A stretch of DNA of 64,000 nucleotides from an uncultured Lachnospiraceae bacterium (GTDB taxonomy: Bacteria > Bacillota > Clostridia > Lachnospirales > Lachnospiraceae). The notes beneath the pieces are model-generated. The model saw only the letters and a program-made list of their open reading frames with translations. It was not told where the DNA came from and made no database searches. Numbering within the stretch: the first letter of the stretch is position 1; every line of letters starts with the position of its first letter. This document shows positions 17,201 through 24,816 of this stretch, one piece after another. The translations under genes were made by a program, and so were the position numbers. The stretch spans positions 28,880 to 92,879 of the forward strand of contig CAJUBP010000006.1 of NCBI GenBank assembly GCA_910584585.1, read 5' to 3'.

Positions 17201-18512
17201 GGAAGACCTCTCGGATTCGGAGATTCAGGGAGCGGCCACAGACGCTTTCAAAGACGCGGAGCATTTCGAGGGATTAAGACTGTCTGAATGGACAGGCGCA
17301 ATTCAGCAGGGTTTGGGAAAATATAAGAAAATAAGTTTTCAGGCGCTGTATCAAAACTGCGTGGTGACCTTAAAGTATCCCGACGGCAGCTGCCAGTATG
17401 TGGTGACAGACAGGGGAGCAGACTACCAGCTGCCCTTGGAAAGTGAGAAATATGAAGATATTCTCTGGGAAGGTTTCGGCAAGGGAGAAACGGTTGTGAT
17501 TGCAGAGGATCAGGAGTTTCTTGCGGCAGACGCCAAATTAAAAGAAACTGCCGGGGAAGAGCCCAAGGCGGAAAAGCTTTCAGAGGATGAGATTGCAAAG
17601 ATTATCGAAGAAGTTGAAAATGCAGGCACAGGGGCTGTTATCACAGTTGACATGAAGAAAGCTACCGTAGTGCCCAAGGAGGTTCTGGAAGCGATCCAGG
17701 GAAAACCCATAGATATTGTCCTTGATTTGGGCGGATATCGCTGGTCCATCGGCGGCGATGAGGTATTTGCGTCAGAATTAACGGACATTGATCTGGAAGT
17801 AACAATCGGAGCCGATGCAGTGCCTTCACAGCTTGTGGCGTCCATTGCGGAAGGAAAGCCCACCACTCAGCTCTCCTTAACCCATAACGGCAATTTTGGA
17901 TTCCGCGCGGATTTGATTCTGAATCTGGGAAGTGAGAACAGCGGCGGCACCGGAAGCCTGTATTACTATGACAGTGAGGGCAAACTGAAATTCATGAATG
18001 CCGGACAGATTGGAGCAGACGGAACCACAAGCCTTTCCTTCTCCCATGCCTCGGATTATGTGGTTGTCATTGACGGAAAGTCGCAGCCGGATGAGAAAGG
18101 GGAAGAAAATGCCGGAGGCGGAGAGGCCAGCGGAAGCGGAAATGGACAGACCAATCAGCCTGGAACGGCCAATGGCGGCGGACAGACCAATCAGCCCGGA
18201 GCAGCCAATGGCAGCGGACAGACCAATCAGCCCGGAGCAGCCAATGGCAGCGGACAGACCGAAACAAACGGCGGAAGCCAAAGTGATTCAGGAACCGAAG
18301 GCAATGGCAGGAGCAATGCTTCGGGAACCAATGAGAATACGGCAAAAACAGTTCCTGATAATGAAAAGGAGAAAAATTCCGGCAGCAGCAAGACTGGGGA
18401 GGAGACGATAAGCATTCGGAAAAATGAAAACAATTTGACTGCAGATTCTGCCCAAACAGAGAAGGAAGACGCGGACTCTGCGAAAAAGAAGAGTCCCAAA
18501 ACGGGAGAATAA
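14265..18512 (+). CDS. Large secreted repeat protein with C-terminal SPKTGE
   Basis: A 1415-residue putative surface protein of unknown function. The signal peptide is MKKAGRKLLGILLAVSMTI plus ALPIQGTAA, with cleavage near residue 30. After an acidic stretch come about five Ig-like repeats of roughly 120 residues (about 100-700). Three of them open with (K/G)PVIxxIxxxxNGxxVxAGD, at about residues 342, 463 and 584. Then come several smaller beta-rich modules, a region resembling a wall-anchored stalk, a Gly/Asn/Gln repeat and an acidic/basic tail. It ends exactly at SPKTGE (1410-1415), with no hydrophobic segment or charged tail as a sortase signal needs. It is in an operon with the class B sortase. 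The sequence does not identify a ligand; adhesion is only an inference. Confidence 0.85.
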   Translation: MKKAGRKLLGILLAVSMTISAALPIQGTAAEIGSSEYEEASGRSESELESPEQKKMADTEDDVTEELTEELAEEDRMLMRESADSGNEIQEERTDDSYDINRPVIEKFELVENGQTLDQTQTVHFNMWMYDADSDINLISVELYCNNSYRSRNLTFEKSGEGNLYTASILCSQLEEGGYSITRVYVEDMKSNYAEWNIWDEYGQYRYQFTRTNKAEEGTVTLSNFQLEKSVQGERETLQAGDSVTYSADAQCENEVITYVSMNIICKDKSLQKNISGAYHAETGKVSAIFPIAELTYPGEWELYAVRIDTSSGKIRMFYPKELEPDAEIAFVVEQDYDETKPVIESIDIGENGRMVQAGDTVEIKVKVQEEHPSDGAGADVSLEESDRTKTEHVNLRYCKETGEYQGIIEITASTYPGKWRLTSLSVSDTYGNYAYLSDYEAEHPDVSWHYNVSPDTYDTVGPVIKRIWLDKNGQSVRAGDRISIEVEAEESNPGYYAQLRFDPVDDSSSSAPIYAYVDYSSGLRKYLGTIEITESTNPVRWELAELAIWDRNGNYTYLSECEEVLAEGPWYFTVDPEGYDAEGPVIEDISIDKNGQWVSAGDTVNISIKVKEKHPSSSGIVYFRPQVTNVSVYESVPLSYNPETQEYTGRISITEDTYPCEWELTGLELWDTLGYSANLSSYRPDWEYTYPWYYKVKSKNTYREDFKNVTFHFYGYAQSEDGSYQPNTLISSETVENVGRRATLNELGVFPEPIDGAPAVWRYEWHDWEIDGDTELLFSSTEDMSCNFYASYDKGCANVNLTYLSEESGVKEIMLPVFVEKETTCQEVVELLELPEDAKTEDFAGFRLRDGYDGSLAVGEMAYLSAEAEYNNCQVIWNTKYPDQNGMEVTEIITKSYPEGTRVSDALAQLDGPREAAGMDWEGWVLTGADAEEILSQPVTSIEAAAVYRGKTTAEVSYSYRGEDGTIVYRDKILLLEGEDLSDSEIQGAATDAFKDAEHFEGLRLSEWTGAIQQGLGKYKKISFQALYQNCVVTLKYPDGSCQYVVTDRGADYQLPLESEKYEDILWEGFGKGETVVIAEDQEFLAADAKLKETAGEEPKAEKLSEDEIAKIIEEVENAGTGAVITVDMKKATVVPKEVLEAIQGKPIDIVLDLGGYRWSIGGDEVFASELTDIDLEVTIGADAVPSQLVASIAEGKPTTQLSLTHNGNFGFRADLILNLGSENSGGTGSLYYYDSEGKLKFMNAGQIGADGTTSLSFSHASDYVVVIDGKSQPDEKGEENAGGGEASGSGNGQTNQPGTANGGGQTNQPGAANGSGQTNQPGAANGSGQTETNGGSQSDSGTEGNGRSNASGTNENTAKTVPDNEKEKNSGSSKTGEETISIRKNENNLTADSAQTEKEDADSAKKKSPKTGE
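18144..18260 (+). repeat. 36-bp in-frame tandem repeat in the surface-protein linker
   Basis: Three 36-bp units (18144, 18180, 18216) and a partial fourth encode GQTNQPGAANGS-type dodecapeptides. Units two and three are identical; unit one differs slightly. This is a flexible linker near the C-terminus and a likely site of copy-number variation. Confidence 0.92.
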
Positions 18513-18630
18513 GAGAAAACGCCGGGCTTTTGGCGATATGGAAAAAGAGTCCCAAAACGGGAGAATAAGAGAGAACGCCGGGATTTTGGCAATATGAAAA
18601 AAGGGTTCCCAAACGGGGGAATGCGTATCA
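18482..18630 (+). repeat. 56-58-bp tandem repeat spanning the surface-protein stop codon
   Basis: Unit A (18482-18539) and unit B (18540-18595) share agtcccaaaacgggagaata and the block around cgccgggcttttggcgatat. A decayed unit C starts at 18596 (gttcccaaacgggggaat). Unit A encodes the terminal KKSPKTGE and stop. Unit B encodes a second KKSPKTGE and stop in another frame, because the unit length is not a multiple of three. The 18513-18821 gap otherwise holds the terminator at 18641 and a TTGACA at 18746 with a weak TATTGT at 18769. Confidence 0.88.
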
Positions 18631-18640
18631 TAATCAGTGA

Positions 18641-18685
18641 AAAGCACAAGGCTGCGGAGAAATTTCGCGGCTTTGTGCTTTTTTG
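18641..18685 (+). terminator. Rho-independent terminator after the sortase operon
   Basis: Arms 18641-18656 and 18666-18681 (AAAGCACAAGGC with GCTTTGTGCTTT) pair over about 16 bp, followed by a run of T. Confidence 0.85.
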
Positions 18686-18821
18686 TTACAGAAGAAGATA
18701 TTTTTCTACAGTTCCTTACGGCTAAAAACAGGATAAATATTTCACTTGACAGATTCTATAATCTATTTTATTGTATCATATGAATAGTACAATAATACAT
18801 AAAATTGAGAAAGGATTGGAT

Positions 18822-19604
18822 ATGAAAGAATTACTACAAGTGCGGGATTTGAAGAAAACCTTTAAGATTTCCGCAAAACAGCAGAAAATCCAAAAGACAA
18901 AAGAGAGAATCAAGGTTGCGGTGAATCACTTAACCTTTACGGCATACCAGGGAGAAGTCTTCGGACTCCTTGGCTCCAACGGCGCAGGGAAAACTACCAC
19001 ATTACGCATGATCGCTTCTCTGATTACGCCGGATGCCGGGGATGTGCTGGTGGATGGAACCAGCGTAGTGAAGAACCCGGAAGAAGTGCGCAGAAAGATT
19101 GGGTTTTTGACCAGTGAACTGAAATTGGAGGAATTTTTTACCCCCAATTACCTTTTTGACTTTTTCGCTGATCTGCACGGCGTGGAAAAGGAAACTGCCG
19201 CAAAGCGGAAACAGGAATTATTTGACAAATTCCAGATCTCAGAATTTGCGGAGGTGAAAGTGGCGAACCTTTCCACCGGCATGAAACAGAAAGTATCGCT
19301 GGTGGTTTCCATAGTGCATAATCCGGATATTATTATTTTTGACGAACCTACCAACGGCCTGGATGTATTGACAGCAAAAGTGGTGACAGATTTTCTGCTG
19401 GAGCTGAAGGCTCAGGGCAAAACCATCGTGGTATCCACCCATATTTTCAGCCTGATTGAGAAAATCTGTGACCGGGTGGGCATTATCATAGACGGAACCA
19501 TGGTGGTTTGCGATACCCTGGAACACATGACGGAAGAAAAATCACTGGAAGAGAAATTTTTCGATATCTATGCAGAAAGAGCAGGTGAGTCCTATGAAAA
19601 GTAA
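18822..19604 (+). CDS. ABC transporter ATP-binding protein (NatA-like)
   Basis: A 260-residue ABC ATPase energising the adjacent ABC-2 permease. It shows Walker A GSNGAGKTT (about residues 52-60), signature LSTGMKQKV, Walker B IIIFDEPTNGLD and the H-loop VVSTHIFS. The frame is open from 18771, but ATG 18822 follows AAAGGATTGG and starts at the conserved LLQVRDLKKTF, so it is chosen. The 3' end overlaps the permease gene by 11 bp. Similarity to the Na+-exporting NatA type rests on domain layout; the real substrate is unknown. Confidence 0.88.
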   Translation: MKELLQVRDLKKTFKISAKQQKIQKTKERIKVAVNHLTFTAYQGEVFGLLGSNGAGKTTTLRMIASLITPDAGDVLVDGTSVVKNPEEVRRKIGFLTSELKLEEFFTPNYLFDFFADLHGVEKETAAKRKQELFDKFQISEFAEVKVANLSTGMKQKVSLVVSIVHNPDIIIFDEPTNGLDVLTAKVVTDFLLELKAQGKTIVVSTHIFSLIEKICDRVGIIIDGTMVVCDTLEHMTEEKSLEEKFFDIYAERAGESYEK

Positions 19605-20784
19605 TATGATGACAGTAATCCGGAAAGAATTGACCCGTTTTTTTACCGATCGGCGCATGGTGCTTACCACGCTGCTGATGCCCGGACTTATGATTTATCT
19701 CCTGTATTCCCTGATGGGCCAGGGATTTTCTTCCCAGTATGAAGATTCTGAGGACTTTAAGGCGAAGGTGCAGGCAGAGCATTTGCCGGAAAGCATAAAA
19801 ATGATGTGGGATCAGGATGTTCCCTTAGAATATGAGGAACTGTCAGGAACGGATGAGAAGGAAGAAGCATTGGAAGTTCTGGCGGAAGGAGAGGGAGCGT
19901 ACCATCTGGTGATTTCTTTCCCGGAAAATTTTGACGCGGAGATTGCGGACTATCAGGTTTCCTCCGGGCAGCCTGCGCCGGCAGTGGAGATTTATTACAA
20001 TTCCAGCGATACGGATTCTCAGTCCGCTTATACCATGATGAAAAACATGCTGGACAGCTATGAATCCGCCCTTGCCAATAAGTTTGATATCAATCCGGAG
20101 GGCAGTCAGTATGATCTGGCTTCCGAGGAAGATTTGTCAGCCCAGGTATTTTCCATGATCGTGCCCATGCTGATGATGGCATTTTTGTTCAGCGGCTGTA
20201 TGGCCATTGCTCCGGAATCCATCGCAGGGGAAAAAGAGCGGGGAACCATTGCAACTTTGCTGGTTACCCCAATGAAGCGAAGCCATCTGGCGTTGGGAAA
20301 AGTCATAAGCTTAAGCCTTATTGCCATTTTAAGCGGCCTTTCCAGCTTCCTGGGCATGATGCTGTCCCTTCCCAAGCTAATGGGAGGCGGGGATGTGATT
20401 AAGACCAATGTGTACGGCCTTTCGGATTATCTGATGCTGCTTCTGGTGATTCTGTCTACCGTCCTGGTGATAGTGGCTGTGGTTTCCATTGTGTCCGCTT
20501 TTGCCAAAAATGTAAAAGAGGCCACTGGATGGGTAACGCCGATTATGGTAGTTTCCATGCTTCTGGGAGTGACTTCCATGGTGGAAAGCCTCTGCAAAAC
20601 AGAGCCGGCATGGTTTCTGATTCCGCTGTACAACAGCGTTCAGTGCATGAACGGCATCTTTTCTCTGAATATGAATATGGTGAATATTGCGGTGACAGTT
20701 GTTTCCAATGTCTGCTATGCCGGCATTGGGGTAGTGGTTCTGACCAAGATGTTTAACAGTGAGAAAGTGATGTTTTCCAAATAA
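19594..20784 (+). CDS. ABC-2 type permease (NatB-like)
   Basis: A 396-residue membrane subunit. One N-terminal helix (about residues 22-42), a large extracytoplasmic domain to about residue 180 and five C-terminal helices form the ABC-2 layout. The segment EKERGTIATLLVTPMKRSHLALGKV is the typical coupling-helix region of NatB/YhaP proteins. ATG 19594 follows AGGTGAG and overlaps the ATPase gene, indicating coupled translation. Such pairs export Na+, drugs or peptides; the sequence gives no choice. Confidence 0.87.
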   Translation: MKSNMMTVIRKELTRFFTDRRMVLTTLLMPGLMIYLLYSLMGQGFSSQYEDSEDFKAKVQAEHLPESIKMMWDQDVPLEYEELSGTDEKEEALEVLAEGEGAYHLVISFPENFDAEIADYQVSSGQPAPAVEIYYNSSDTDSQSAYTMMKNMLDSYESALANKFDINPEGSQYDLASEEDLSAQVFSMIVPMLMMAFLFSGCMAIAPESIAGEKERGTIATLLVTPMKRSHLALGKVISLSLIAILSGLSSFLGMMLSLPKLMGGGDVIKTNVYGLSDYLMLLLVILSTVLVIVAVVSIVSAFAKNVKEATGWVTPIMVVSMLLGVTSMVESLCKTEPAWFLIPLYNSVQCMNGIFSLNMNMVNIAVTVVSNVCYAGIGVVVLTKMFNSEKVMFSK

Positions 20785-20868
20785 AAGGACAAGAGACAGA
20801 ATAAAATCTGGAATGCCCGCTTTCACAGTTTTTTCTGTCCCAAGGTTGGCAGATATCGCAGCGGAAGC

Positions 20869-21726
20869 CTACAGCAGCTTCTGCGCAATGGCTTCCGCTG
20901 TGGCAGATCGGGCTGCCGCAAATAGCTCCGGATTGCGCTTGCAGAAAACATAAAACAGGCATTCGATCAGAAAAAGCTGCCCCACCTTAGCTGCCACAGA
21001 ACCGGATTGGAGGGGGCTTTCATTGTAGCCGCAGAGCAAAACCACATCCGCGAACCCTGCGGCCCGGGATTTGGAAAAGTGGGTAACCAGGATAATGGGG
21101 ATGCCCTGCTTTTTGGCAATGTTCATAATGTCTTCCATATCCTTGGTGGAGCCGGAATAGGAGAAAAACAGAATCACATCCTTAGAGGTGGCCAGTGAAA
21201 TGCTCATGGCCTGCATATGGGAATCCTCAATATGGATAAAACGGGAGGAGGCAGTGGAAAAGCGGGCCCATGCCTCCATCGCCATTACCATGCTTCCTCC
21301 CTGGCCGAAACAGAAGACCCGATCGGCGGCGGAGAGTAAGTCTACGGCTTTCTCCACATTTTCTTCGCTCAGAAGTTCCAAGGTTTCATTCAGCGAGAGT
21401 ATGTTGGAAGCGTAAAGCTTTTGGAAGATACTGCTTAGCGTGTCGTCTGAAGTGATAGTTTCCGGAGTGTCAAAAGGATCGCCTAAATCAGTGACATAAT
21501 CCGCCTTTGCCAGTGCCAGTTTGAAATCATGATACCCGGACAGGCCCAATCCGTGGCAGAACCTTGTGATAGAAGCCTCGGAAACGCCGCTGCGTTCTGC
21601 CAGTGAGGAAATAGACAGATATTGAGTCGTGGAAGCATTGGCAAAAATGTAGTCTGCCAGCTTCTTACCGGAGCGGGTGAGAGAATGATATTGTTCTGTG
21701 ATGTATTCTAGAATATTGCCGTTCAA
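20869..21726 (-). CDS. RpiR/MurR-family transcriptional regulator
   Basis: A 285-residue sugar-phosphate-responsive regulator. The N-terminal HTH_6 domain includes YLSISSLAERSGVSEASITRF (about residues 36-56) and the C-terminal SIS domain (about 120-260) includes FGQGGSMVMA and FFSYSGSTKDM, the phosphosugar-binding serine motifs. Translation appears to start at TTG 21726 after AAGAAGGTAAAG. It is the last gene of the nagB-nagA-ROK unit, 77 bp beyond the kinase, and probably represses this amino-sugar locus in response to a hexosamine phosphate. Activator or repressor sense is not readable. Confidence 0.85.
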   Translation of the reverse strand: MNGNILEYITEQYHSLTRSGKKLADYIFANASTTQYLSISSLAERSGVSEASITRFCHGLGLSGYHDFKLALAKADYVTDLGDPFDTPETITSDDTLSSIFQKLYASNILSLNETLELLSEENVEKAVDLLSAADRVFCFGQGGSMVMAMEAWARFSTASSRFIHIEDSHMQAMSISLATSKDVILFFSYSGSTKDMEDIMNIAKKQGIPIILVTHFSKSRAAGFADVVLLCGYNESPLQSGSVAAKVGQLFLIECLFYVFCKRNPELFAAARSATAEAIAQKLL

Positions 21727-21803
21727 AAATCTTTACCTTCTTTCTCGGATGGCGCATACGCATTTGGCTCACGGGTATCTGTATGATTCGGGTCTTTGGA
21801 TGT

Positions 21804-22691
21804 TTAATAGGAGAATCTGTCCAAAACAGCGGCTCCTAACATGCCGGCCTGATTGCCAAGCTCCGCCTTTTTGATCTGCACATGACGGAAACTTGGAATC
21901 AGGTTGGGATAAAGCTGTTCCTGTATTTGTTCCAGCACGTAAGGCTGTTCCATGATTCCGCCGCCTAAGATAGCGCAGGCGGGATTCGTCATGTGAATAA
22001 TGGTAATCAGTCCATATACGATTTCCATAATCCACTGGTCGATTAATTGTTTCACCTCCGGTTCCTGAAGGTGTTCAAACAGAATCCTGCCGTTGGAAAA
22101 AGCGGGATTCTGTTCTTTTGCCTTCTGAACAAGGGCTGTAGTGGAGGCATACCGCTCATAGCAGCCGGAAAACATGTCCGACTCTAAATTACGCTCTTCT
22201 GGATGAATTACAATGCCGCCGAATTCGCCGGCAGAATAACTGCTTCCGGTATACAGTTTTCCGCCGGTAAAAATTGCGCCGCCCACGCCGGTTCCGTAAG
22301 TCAGGCAGACAAAATCCTGCTGATCTTTGCCGGCTCCGAAGACAGCTTCTCCGATGGCAGCGGCATTGACATCATTCTGTACCGCAGCGGGAACCTGAAA
22401 TTCCTGTTCCATAATTTCTTTTAACCTGGTTCCCGTATAGCCGGGAATATTTTCATTGGCGTAAATGATGCAGCCCCGGGCAGGATCCACCTGCCCGGCG
22501 GTGCTGATGCCGATTCGCTCAAAGGGACAGATATCCCTGTAGCCGGCAATAATTTCTTTGGCTTTGGCTACCACATGAGGACCGCCCTGACTGGCTTCTG
22601 TGGCGGTTTCTCTGATCTCAGATAAAGATCCGTTTTCATAAAGCCCTGATTTAATGGCGGTTCCGCCGATGTCAAGTACCATAGTTGCCAT
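21804..22691 (-). CDS. ROK-family kinase, probable N-acetylmannosamine kinase
   Basis: A 295-residue ROK sugar kinase. The phosphate-binding motif VLDIGGTAIKSGLY opens the protein, NDVNAAAIGE carries the catalytic Asp, YGTGVGGAIF follows, and ILGGGIMEQ is the C-terminal glycine motif. The usual zinc motif CxCGxxGC after the GE(F)G(H) segment is missing; only one Cys remains in FSGCYERYAST. Such zinc-less ROK proteins exist among Firmicutes. Between nagA and rpiR, and divergent from nanE, the best guess is ManNAc phosphorylation (NanK role), with GlcNAc or glucose as alternatives. Ribosome site AAAGGAGG lies before the ATG. Confidence 0.82.
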   Translation of the reverse strand: MATMVLDIGGTAIKSGLYENGSLSEIRETATEASQGGPHVVAKAKEIIAGYRDICPFERIGISTAGQVDPARGCIIYANENIPGYTGTRLKEIMEQEFQVPAAVQNDVNAAAIGEAVFGAGKDQQDFVCLTYGTGVGGAIFTGGKLYTGSSYSAGEFGGIVIHPEERNLESDMFSGCYERYASTTALVQKAKEQNPAFSNGRILFEHLQEPEVKQLIDQWIMEIVYGLITIIHMTNPACAILGGGIMEQPYVLEQIQEQLYPNLIPSFRHVQIKKAELGNQAGMLGAAVLDRFSY

Positions 22692-22704
22692 AATTAGCCT
22701 CCTT

Positions 22705-23850
22705 TTACCGGATAGGGGTTCCCCGGTGAAATACAGTTTCCAGTCCCAGATCTTTGTTTAAAATTACAAGATTCGCGTATTTGCCCGGCGTCAGGCTTCC
22801 GTAGTCCTTCCAAAGTCCGATGGCCTTTACCGGGTTGACAGCGGCGCATTTCACTGCGCTTGTGAGAGGAATATCCATTTTTAAAACAGCGGTGCGCATG
22901 CAGTCCATCAGATTTGTGGCGGAACCCGCGATTGTGCCGTCGGAAAGGACAGCCAGGTTTCCTTTTACCGTTACGGCCTGTCCTCCCAGATCATATGTTC
23001 CGTCTTCCATGCCGGCAGCCCGCATACTGTCGCTGATAAAGATAATTCTGTCGTCGCCGAACAGTTTCAGGGACGCCCGCACCACCGAAGGGTGAATATG
23101 GACGCCGTCGCAGATTAATTCCGCCATGCAGTGTTCTGTTTCAGCGGCAGCGCCGATGGGCCCGGGCGCCCGATGGCTGAAGGGCGGCATGGCATTGTAC
23201 ATATGGGTTAGCTGGGAGGCTCCCAGAGAAAGGGCCTTTTTGGCCGTGTCATAATCTGCCGTGGTATGCGCCAGAGAAATATTAATGGTTCCCTGGTTTT
23301 CCTGAATAAATTCCATGGCGCCTTCGGTTTCCGGAGCCACCACAACCGTGCGGATTTTACCGCCGGAAATATCCTGCAGGCGTTTCAGCATGGCCGTGTC
23401 GGCGGGACGGATGTAAGACTCGTTCTGAGCGCCTTTCTTTTCCAGGCTGATAAAAGGCCCTTCCATATACAGGCCGCAGAAGTCTGCTCCGGTTGGACAG
23501 GTGAAATCCCTGGCCGTTTGGCAGATATCAGATAAAACCTCTTCCGGCATTGTCATGGTGGCGGGGGTAATGGAAGTGACTCCCTGTTTCAATTGATATT
23601 CCGCAATGACGCGGAAAGCTTCCGGGGTGCCGTCGCAGCAGTCGCTTCCCATACACCCATGGAAATGAATGTCTGTCAGGCCTGGAATTACATATTGTTC
23701 CCGGGCGTCAGTGACCGTTTCTTCTCCTTCCTCATTCTGATATGCTGCTTCTGATACAATTCTGTCATTGCAAAGATAAACGGTTCCCGGAACAAAATCT
23801 CCCCGCTCCTGAAAGATCAGTCCGTGAATAATCCGGTGTTTTTTGGTCAT
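22705..23850 (-). CDS. nagA: N-acetylglucosamine-6-phosphate deacetylase
   Basis: NagA converts GlcNAc-6-P to glucosamine-6-P and acetate. The 381-residue amidohydrolase has the metal motif DIHFHGCMG (about residues 57-65), the metal-ligand Glu in MEGPFIS, ligand His in SLAHTTADY and HMYNAMPPFSHRAPG, and the catalytic Asp in FISDSMRAAGM. It lies 14 bp after nagB and 13 bp before the ROK kinase, in one unit. Confidence 0.95.
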   Translation of the reverse strand: MTKKHRIIHGLIFQERGDFVPGTVYLCNDRIVSEAAYQNEEGEETVTDAREQYVIPGLTDIHFHGCMGSDCCDGTPEAFRVIAEYQLKQGVTSITPATMTMPEEVLSDICQTARDFTCPTGADFCGLYMEGPFISLEKKGAQNESYIRPADTAMLKRLQDISGGKIRTVVVAPETEGAMEFIQENQGTINISLAHTTADYDTAKKALSLGASQLTHMYNAMPPFSHRAPGPIGAAAETEHCMAELICDGVHIHPSVVRASLKLFGDDRIIFISDSMRAAGMEDGTYDLGGQAVTVKGNLAVLSDGTIAGSATNLMDCMRTAVLKMDIPLTSAVKCAAVNPVKAIGLWKDYGSLTPGKYANLVILNKDLGLETVFHRGTPIR

Positions 23851-23864
23851 GGGATACCGCCTTT

Positions 23865-24605
23865 CTATGCCATAAGTTCAGAACATTTTGACAAAGCAGC
23901 TTCGTCCGCTACTAAAATCACATCTTGGTGGAACTGCAGGATAGAGCCGGGCACCTTAGGGGTTACCGGGCCGAAAAACGCAGCTTTGACAGCGTCGGCT
24001 TTATCTTCGCCGGAGACAACCACAAGAATTCTGCGGGCGGACATAATGGTTTGGATGCCCATAGTGTAAGCCTGACGGGGAACGTCTTTTTCCGAAGCAA
24101 AGAATCTGGTGTTGGCCTGAATCGTCCGTTCAGATAAGGTCACGCAATGGGTTTCTTTTTCAAAGGTGTCTGCAGGTTCATTGAAGCCGATGTGACCGTT
24201 ATGGCCGAGGCCCAAAAGCTGCAGATCCACGCCGCCAACAGAATGGATGGTCTCGTTGTATTTTCGGCAGGCAGCGTCGCTGTCGCTTTCTGTTCCGTCT
24301 GGCAGGAATGTCCGATCTTTGTTGATATTTACTTTGCTAAACAGATGTTCATTCATAAAGTAATAATAACTCTGATCATTGTCCCTGGGAAGCCCTTTGT
24401 ACTCATCCAGGTTTACAGTGGTTACTTCTGAAAAATCAAGATCCCCCTGCTGATACCATTCTACCAGGTTTTTGTAGGTGCCGATGGGGCTGGAGCCGGT
24501 GGCAAGGCCCAATACGCAGTTTGGTTTGAGAATCACCTGTGAAGAGATGATGCTGGCAGCTTTGCGGCTCATGTCGTTGTAATCCTTTGTCTTATAGATT
24601 TTCAT
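23865..24605 (-). CDS. nagB: Glucosamine-6-phosphate deaminase
   Basis: NagB turns glucosamine-6-P into fructose-6-P and ammonia, joining the amino-sugar route to glycolysis. The 246-residue enzyme shows LGLATGSSPIGTYKNL, VNLDEYKGLPRDNDQSY with the catalytic Asp, and LGLGHNGHIGFNEPA with the His and Glu pair. The frame extends to 24662, but ATG 24605 follows AAGGAGGATTCT and matches the family start MKIYKTKDY. It is the first gene of the minus-strand unit. Confidence 0.96.
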   Translation of the reverse strand: MKIYKTKDYNDMSRKAASIISSQVILKPNCVLGLATGSSPIGTYKNLVEWYQQGDLDFSEVTTVNLDEYKGLPRDNDQSYYYFMNEHLFSKVNINKDRTFLPDGTESDSDAACRKYNETIHSVGGVDLQLLGLGHNGHIGFNEPADTFEKETHCVTLSERTIQANTRFFASEKDVPRQAYTMGIQTIMSARRILVVVSGEDKADAVKAAFFGPVTPKVPGSILQFHQDVILVADEAALSKCSELMA

Positions 24606-24652
24606 AGAATCCTCCTTAAACGTTTGAAAAATTGTTTGACAGCTATATGGAA

Positions 24653-24681
24653 ATAGTACCATAAAATAGTAATTCTTTCAA
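24653..24681 (-). promoter_or_regulatory. Sigma-A promoter of nagB
   Basis: Read on the minus strand: TTGAAA (24681-24676), 17 bp, TACTAT (24658-24653). It gives a leader of about 40 nt before the nagB ATG. Confidence 0.7.
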
Positions 24682-24695
24682 TCACTATGTTATAA

Positions 24696-24736
24696 ATTTT
24701 CAAAAATAAAATATAATGAAAAATATTTTCAAAAAT
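24696..24736. promoter_or_regulatory. Operator-like repeats between nagB and nanE
   Basis: The 12-mer ATTTTCAAAAAT occurs exactly at 24696-24707 and 24725-24736, 29 bp apart. The second copy is part of the inverted repeat TGAAAA-ATA-TTTTCA (24717-24731). The elements lie between the two divergent promoters, nine bases upstream of the nanE -35. Binding by the locus-encoded RpiR regulator is an inference. Confidence 0.55.
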
Positions 24737-24739
24737 CTA

Positions 24740-24768
24740 TTGACAAAACAATGGACTGTCTATATGAT
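24740..24768 (+). promoter_or_regulatory. Sigma-A promoter of nanE
   Basis: TTGACA (24740-24745), 17 bp, TATGAT (24763-24768), about 40 bp before the nanE ATG. Confidence 0.82.
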
Positions 24769-24816
24769 AAGATTGCAAAATACTAGAGCGTGTCTTAATT
24801 TTCATAAGGAGGAGCC

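Noticed and set aside
18482..18630. CRISPR or small mobile repeat at the surface-protein end
   Set aside because: Only about 2.6 tandem units without spacers, no terminal inverted repeats and no transposase.
18746..18774. TTGACA with TATTGT as promoter of the ABC operon
   Set aside because: The -35 is perfect and spacing is 17 bp, but the -10 is poor and other TATAAT-like boxes have wrong spacing, so no separate call is made.
20785..20868. Terminator between the convergent ABC permease and rpiR genes
   Set aside because: GACAGAATAAAA and TTTTTTCTGTC arms could pair, but the loop is long and the stem short.
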